Of a stretch of 64,000 nt of DNA, positions 59,401-64,000 are shown piece after piece. Both the position numbers and the translations under genes were made by a program. How positions within the stretch are numbered: the first letter of the stretch is position 1; each line of letters starts with the position of its first letter. The DNA is from Capniomyces stellatus (Eukaryota; Kickxellomycota; Harpellomycetes; Harpellales; Legeriomycetaceae): the NCBI GenBank assembly GCA_001661515.1, contig LUVW01000037.1, forward strand, positions 80,958 to 144,957. The letters are read 5' to 3'. A model generated the notes under the pieces. The model did no database searches. It saw only the letters and a program-made list of their open reading frames with translations, and was not told the DNA's origin.

Positions 59401-61010
59401 GAAGCAGCGATGATGGAAAAGAAACAAACACAAACACAAATACAAATACAAATACAACCAAAAGTCCCAGTGCGGGCAGTGTTAGTGGCAACAATGGTGG
59501 AAAGAATCTGGACAATTTAACTTCAAAAAGTTCAAGGGAAAGTTTCAACAGCAGTGCAAGCGAAAAAGACGACGGTTTATCTAGCACTCAAAACGCAAAG
59601 TTGACAGCAAAGGAAAAAAAGGCATTGGCCAAAGCCCAATTGAGGCAGAAAGAAAAAGAAGAGAAGGAGAGGGAAAGAGAAAGAGAAAAGGAGGAAAAGG
59701 AAAGGGAAAAGGAAAGGAAAGAAAATGAAAAGAGAGAAAAAGAAATTGAAAAGAGAGAAAAAGAAATTGAAAAGAGAGAAAAAGGCAAAAACAAGAGCAA
59801 GAATAAAGTCAAGAACAAAAGAAATAATGAATCAGTAGACACTGACGAAAAGGACAGTTTGGTAACAAAAGGAAAGGAAGTGAACGTGGAAAATGTAAAT
59901 GTAAAGGAAAAAGGAAAAGATGAGGGGAAAGAGAAGCTCAACATGATTGAGTTATTTATCAAAGGAAAGCCCAAAAAGCAAGCCTCAGACCAAAGCAGCG
60001 CAGACCCGAGCAGTAACAAAAACACAAGTACAGATCCAAGTGTTAGTATTGGAAACAGCAAAGGAAAGCAAAGGTCTAAGCCTACGAGCGATATCATGTA
60101 TACCAAGGGCAAGAATAAATCGGAAGAAAAAGATAATATAAAGGAAAAGGAAAAGGGAAAAGCTAGGCCATTGGTGTTGATTGATGAAAAGCTTATATCA
60201 AGCAAACCTTTAATGTTTCCAAGCGCACATTACAGCGATCAAGAGTACCATAACCATACCAGCGTTGACAGCAGTTTGGCTGAGAGCGATGGCAACGAAG
60301 GTGGGCAGAGGACGAAGGAGGAGGAAGCGGGAATCCAGTTGAGAACCATAGAGTACAAGTTGTCGCCATTGGCAGCAAGAAACACGTACCCATCAACGCC
60401 AGTGGACGGGGATAGTGGTAGCCATGCATCAAGAGGCTATGAGGGAAATGGGTCAACCACTGGGAGTGGCAAGGTGGGAGCAATGAAGCGTACCAAGATA
60501 ACAAAGTCACAAACAACACAAGTTACAGGCACACCAAGCGAGCTGGCCGGCTCGGGATCAACGCTGTCGCCAATAATTCAGTTGTCGCCAATATACCAGC
60601 AATTTGGATATGGGATAAGCTTTGATGATAGCGAATACCTGGAAGTTGCGGCAAAAGCGACAAAAACGGCCGACAATGGAGGAATCAGAGTTGTCGAGGG
60701 AACAGAGAGAAGGAAAGATTTGATAAAGCAGGCAAAAAGCTATGATATGAAGGTTGGCGAGCTGTACTTGAATGGGTTTTCAGGTGGCAAGAGCACTGGT
60801 GGTGGTGGCAGCAGCAGCAGCAGCAGTGGTGGTGATGGTAGAATTGTCAATAAGAGTGTCGACAGTGGAGTTGATGTGGGTGTTGATGTGGGTGTTGCGA
60901 ATGGTTGCTATTACCAGGCTGTCGAAGATGAAGATGGTACCGACGATGATGACGATAATTTGCCTTTGATGACGTACCAGAACAGCATCAAACCCCTTGT
61001 TACTTTATAA
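56465..61010 (+). CDS. ZDS1: Zds1-like cell-cycle/polarity regulator, unusually large
   Basis: Two exons, 56465-57371 and 57466-61010, joined across intron 57372-57465 (GTAAGT...ATATAG, 94 nt, phase 1), encode 1,483 residues. Without the intron this looks like two genes. Exon 1 has the N-terminal Zds motif near residues 159-200 (VWLPARLHPEISPSQFHAWL... then RSRRRSTLG). Exon 2 opens with LMLIDGPSSSLKRSK. The Zds C-terminal domain lies internally at about 728-795 (NRYPIHVERAIYRLASIKLS, RRPLYQQVLLSNMMYWYL). Around it are Lys/Glu-rich stretches likely to form coiled coils (encoded at 57977-58040, 58411-58640, 59608-59830), Gly/Ser/Asn repeats and an acidic tail. In yeast, Zds1/2 bind PP2A-Cdc55 and control its location and mitotic entry. 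Here about 690 residues follow the domain that normally ends the protein. Confidence 0.88.
57296..57349 (+). repeat. Telomere-like TTAGGG repeats within the Zds1-like coding sequence
   Basis: Two blocks of GGGTTAGGGTTTAATAAAGG-type sequence contain TTAGGG units in a row and read as LGLGLGFNKG twice, just before the exon 1 donor. Confidence 0.85.
59158..59185 (+). repeat. (GGTGTT)n encoding Gly-Val repeats in the Zds1-like gene
   Basis: About four 6-bp units encode alternating Gly-Val. A similar (ACAAAT/C)n run at 59426-59457 encodes Thr-Asn repeats. Both keep the frame. Confidence 0.85.
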
Positions 61011-61436
61011 AGTGTATTCTGTTTAATCTTTTTTTTTTAAATTTTTTTTTAATTTAATTTATTGCTTTTACTAATTGTTTGCTGTTACTTATTTATATTT
61101 ATCGTCTAGTTTCTATTAGTTATTAGTTTGAATAAGATGTTTATTATTTCACACTGGCGAGAGGGGGGGGGGGTTCAAGTCGTTACCAAATACCAATTGA
61201 TTTTGTGCGCAAAAGAGATAAAATATTAGCGTAAACAAGGATTGAATAATATTACTGCTAATAGTTACATTTAATGTTGTTATTGTTATTGTTTACTTTA
61301 TTAATCTGAAAACATTATTCCTGAAACTCCGGCTTTTTTTTTTATATTTATTTCCACTTTACTTGTTCAACTCTATTTTATTATATATTTATTTTTTTCT
61401 GAATTAGTAGTATAAATCAAAAAATAAAAGTACAAG
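61011..61436. other. Spacer between the Zds1-like gene and CAP1
   Basis: 426 bp of T-rich sequence with a G11 run at 61163-61173. No gene is seen. Confidence 0.6.
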
Positions 61437-61532
61437 ATGGAAAGCAATCTAACAACAAGGGAAAAGGTCCTGAAAGCAGCAGAGTTTCTGAAAAGCAGTC
61501 CACCAGGCGAGATAGATGACATATTCAATGGT

Positions 61533-61566
<34 letters not shown>

Positions 61567-62935
61567 GTAGTAGTAGATTACGAGTACAGGATATTTAATT
61601 TGTTGAATTCATCAGGTACTGTGCTAGTATTTATTTGGTTTGTGTTGTGTTGTGTTGTTAATGTTTGTTTTCTTGTAGACATCAGGGGACTTATTGACGA
61701 CGATGCAGTTTTGCAGGAAGAAATCGGCGTGTTCTTGGCGGATTGCAACGTTGCGCAGTTCTATTGTGCTACGTTACCGGACTCGGAAAATACAGTTAGT
61801 ACTTGTCAATATTATACTATATAAGAAATAAATTGTTCTACTCTCCATCATCTATCATCTTTTTCACTAGAGTCTTTTTTTTTATTTTTTTATATATTTT
61901 TTTTACTGGAACCACAAATTACTCTTGCTGAATTCTCAACATCATGTTCCTGTCTTAAATTGATATATTCATTGTTAGGTCTTGTTGACTAGGTATAATC
62001 AAAATGAAGAAGGCGAATTTATCGACTACGAGTCCAAGGTTTCTTTTGAATTTGACCATCTCAGGCTCGTAAGTCACATATATATACATATATATATATA
62101 CTTGTATTATAAATAAAGGCTGGGAGAGAATCGAGCAAGAAAGAGAAAAAAAAGGACTTTTTGAGCTCGATATATAACTTATTTTTGTGTCAACTCAAAC
62201 CAACACTGTATTCGTAGAAAGTGCTCAATGTCAAGGATATATCCGGAGAGCTGAGCCACGATCTATTGAGGTAAGTTGAGAACATGGAATAAGCAGCCTG
62301 TGTGTGTATACACAATGTGTGGTATTGAAAAATGACTAGTTTGGTGGACACTTGCGTGTTTGTTTGAAAGAAGGTTACAAGTGGGGGTAAAAGTAAGTAA
62401 ATGGGTACATGTATACAACGTGTTTGTTAGGGATGAGATCCAGTTGATGGCCGAGACATACATAGACGAGCACTACTTGGGAGGGAAAACAGTGGTGTGC
62501 CCGTACTTTGACAAGGAAAAGAACGAAGATGTGTACATGATTTGCATAATAAACAACAAGTACTCGCCAGAAAACTACTGGAACGGGCGCTGGCAATCAA
62601 CGTGGTCATACTCGCCAAAGAGCGGGGAGCTTGTAGGCAAGCTGAAAATAAATGTACACTACTACGAGGACGGAAACGTGCAGCTGTCGGTTGAAAAGGA
62701 GTTTGACGATGTGGTTCCATATGAGGGAAGCGAGGAGGACATGAGCCTGGAGATATTCGACAATATCAAGCGTATAGAGAAACTTATGCAGTCCAGCATC
62801 AACGAGAACTACCATCAGCTGAGCGAGAACACCTTCAAGGACTTGCGCAGGAAACTGCCCTTGACACGCAGCAAGATCGACTGGCTGAAAATAGCCAACT
62901 ATAACATTGGCGAGTCTTTAGGCGGTGTCAACTAG
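61437..62935 (+). CDS. CAP1: F-actin capping protein subunit alpha
   Basis: Five exons, 61437-61530, 61679-61794, 61979-62068, 62218-62270 and 62431-62935, encode 285 residues, one fewer than human CAPZA1. Phases agree at every junction. With the beta subunit it caps actin-filament barbed ends. Seen are PPGEIDDIFNDIRGLI at the N-terminus, SFEFDHLR in the middle, and a strongly conserved C-terminal half: NYWNGRWQSTWSYSP, KINVHYYEDGNVQL, INENYHQLSE, FKDLRRKLPLTRSKIDWLKI. The C-terminal amphipathic tentacle that grips actin is present. Intron 2 uses the uncommon donor GTTAGT. Intron 1 holds an (AAC)n run. Five exons in 1.5 kb is intron-rich compared with its neighbours. Confidence 0.96.
61532..61576. 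repeat. (AAC)n/(AGT)n microsatellite in CAP1 intron 1
   Basis: About ten AAC units then four AGT units directly follow the exon 1 donor. Confidence 0.85.
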
Positions 62936-63946
62936 GGGGGGAAAACCTGCATTCACCTGCTTATTTTGACCTTTTCTATTGATATTACTACTATTTTATT
63001 ATTACTATTACTATTACTTTTTGGTTCCTCCATCCTCACCTCACCTCTTTGTAGCCCCCCTCCCCCCCCCCCCCNNNNNNNNNNNNNNNNNNNNNNNNNN
63101 CCCCCCCCCCCCCCCCCCCAGCATAACTTGGCAAACCTTATTTTAATGCCCGCTTTCATTTGTTTCACCTCACTTGTTTCACCTTTTTTTTATTTTTCTC
63201 TTTACATTTTATTCAACTATATTATACCTGTCAACTATGTTCCTTGAACTGTGGATTTGGCTGCAGAGTGTTATATACTTTTTCTTTTGCCGCATTACAA
63301 GCTCTATTTGTTTAATTGGGGGGGGGGGTTTACTTGATAAAACCTTGACATGAAAAACCTTAAAAAGAAAAAAAAAAAAAGCAGGTAAAGTCGGTATGCT
63401 TTTGATTGGTTGAAATTGATGGAAAAGGATTTGGTAGTTTTAATGTAAATTTGGTGATTTTGAGTTGGCAACATTATTAGGTTTTTATAAATGATTGTTG
63501 TAGCGATAAAATTTTTTTATTTTTATTTTGTAACTGAAGCTTTAAATTTTCCATTTTTTTTTTTTTCTTCTTTTTCTTTTTTTTTGCAGTTAAAATAACG
63601 AGAGTTTAAATGAATCGAAAAAAAAAAATTAAATAAAAAAAAAATTTTTTTAAGTTGAAATTTAAAAAAAAGCAAAATTGATTCAGCATAAAGAGAAGGA
63701 AAAAAAATAAAAAAAACAAGTGAAAATAGAAGGAATATATAGTGAATTTAGTTTTTCAACAGTAGTTTTTTTTTTTAAAAATAAAAAATTCGTTTATAAG
63801 GAAACGAACGTAAACATTTAGGAAACACATTTTTTTATTATAATTGTTTTGTATATACAAAGTAGATTTTGAATCAGGAAGGAAAAAGAAAGGAAGAAAA
63901 AGATAGGAGTTGGTAAATAAAAACAAAGAGAAATAAAAGAAATAAA
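62936..63946. other. Spacer between CAP1 and the Pescadillo homologue, with an assembly gap
   Basis: AT-rich, with long poly-T and poly-A runs near 63540-63720, a G11 run at 63318-63328, and the N gap inside poly-C. The A-rich stretch just before 63947 looks like a leader. No gene is seen. Confidence 0.6.
63075..63100. other. Assembly gap of 26 N within poly-C
   Basis: Ns are flanked by C13 (63062-63074) and C19 (63101-63119). The true length is unknown; the gap is probably a longer C tract that stopped sequencing or assembly. Confidence 0.95.
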
Positions 63947-64000
63947 ATGGGTAAACTTAAAAAGGCAGGAAAGGAGGGAGCGGCAGCAAAATATATTAAT
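63947..64000 (+). CDS. NOP7: Pescadillo homologue, first 18 codons (partial)
   Basis: The window ends inside a frame reading MGKLKKAGKEGAAAKYIN. Pescadillo proteins begin with MG, a Lys-rich stretch, then GxAxxYITR, so the match is good but short. Pescadillo (yeast Nop7) works with Erb1/Bop1 and Ytm1/WDR12 in nucleolar 60S subunit maturation. The leader is A-rich. The call rests on 18 residues only; another Lys-rich nucleolar protein is possible. Confidence 0.65.
   Translation, partial: MGKLKKAGKEGAAAKYIN

Noticed and set aside
57773..60205. Several long minus-strand frames rich in Ser, Phe and Leu
   Set aside because: They are antisense to the Lys/Glu-rich Zds1-like coding sequence, whose purine richness removes stop codons on the other strand.

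Overview
The window is nuclear DNA of a fungus. The genes are eukaryotic, with short GT-AG introns of about 84-225 nt and AT-rich spacers. Fungus-specific families are present: a PMT-type protein O-mannosyltransferase, a Zds1-like regulator, a GH17-type wall protein and an argininosuccinate lyase. A GH19 chitinase, an AFG2B-type AAA ATPase and a metazoan-like EMC3/phosducin-like/CapZ-alpha set fit an early-diverging fungus better than a yeast or mould. My best guess is Zoopagomycota (Kickxellomycotina, for example Harpellales). This is inference from gene content, not a database result.

Layout. Positions 1-5.6 kb hold the first codons of a leftward gene and an ABCC/MRP transporter. Positions 8.9-12.2 kb hold a secreted GH17-like protein that has lost both catalytic glutamates, and the wreck of a trypsin-like protease gene. 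Positions 12.5-19.6 kb hold argininosuccinate lyase, eIF3k and a divergent eight-exon AFG2B-like ATPase with one GC-AG intron. Positions 22.1-28.9 kb hold PMT4, an unknown secreted Pro/Val/Ala-repeat protein and a GH19 chitinase. Positions 28.9-37.5 kb hold no gene I can recognise. Positions 37.5-52.9 kb hold a two-finger C2H2 factor, three paralogous mitochondrial-type enoyl reductases (one inverted, two in tandem), two secreted PEBP paralogues, EMC3 and a PLP2-type phosducin-like protein. Positions 56.5-64 kb hold a 1,483-residue Zds1-like protein split by an intron, capping protein alpha and the first codons of a Pescadillo homologue.

How the genes relate. Most are unlinked housekeeping genes: arginine synthesis, translation initiation, ribosome biogenesis, ER membrane insertion, protein folding, actin capping. 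Six entries (GH17-like, protease relic, Pro/Val/Ala-repeat protein, GH19 chitinase, two PEBPs) begin with a signal peptide. Four of these have a TATA-like box 70-145 bp before the start codon, which suggests regulated surface or secreted functions. PMT4 would O-mannosylate such Ser/Thr-rich cargo. I found no CRISPR array, rRNA, tRNA or intact transposon. The strongest leads are the catalytically dead GH17-like protein, the AFG2B-like ATPase without an N-domain, the enoyl-reductase family and the Zds protein with telomere-like repeats in its coding sequence.

Multi-exon genes are listed by full span, with exon coordinates in the evidence. Splice sites were chosen by eye from consensus, reading phase and family alignment from memory.
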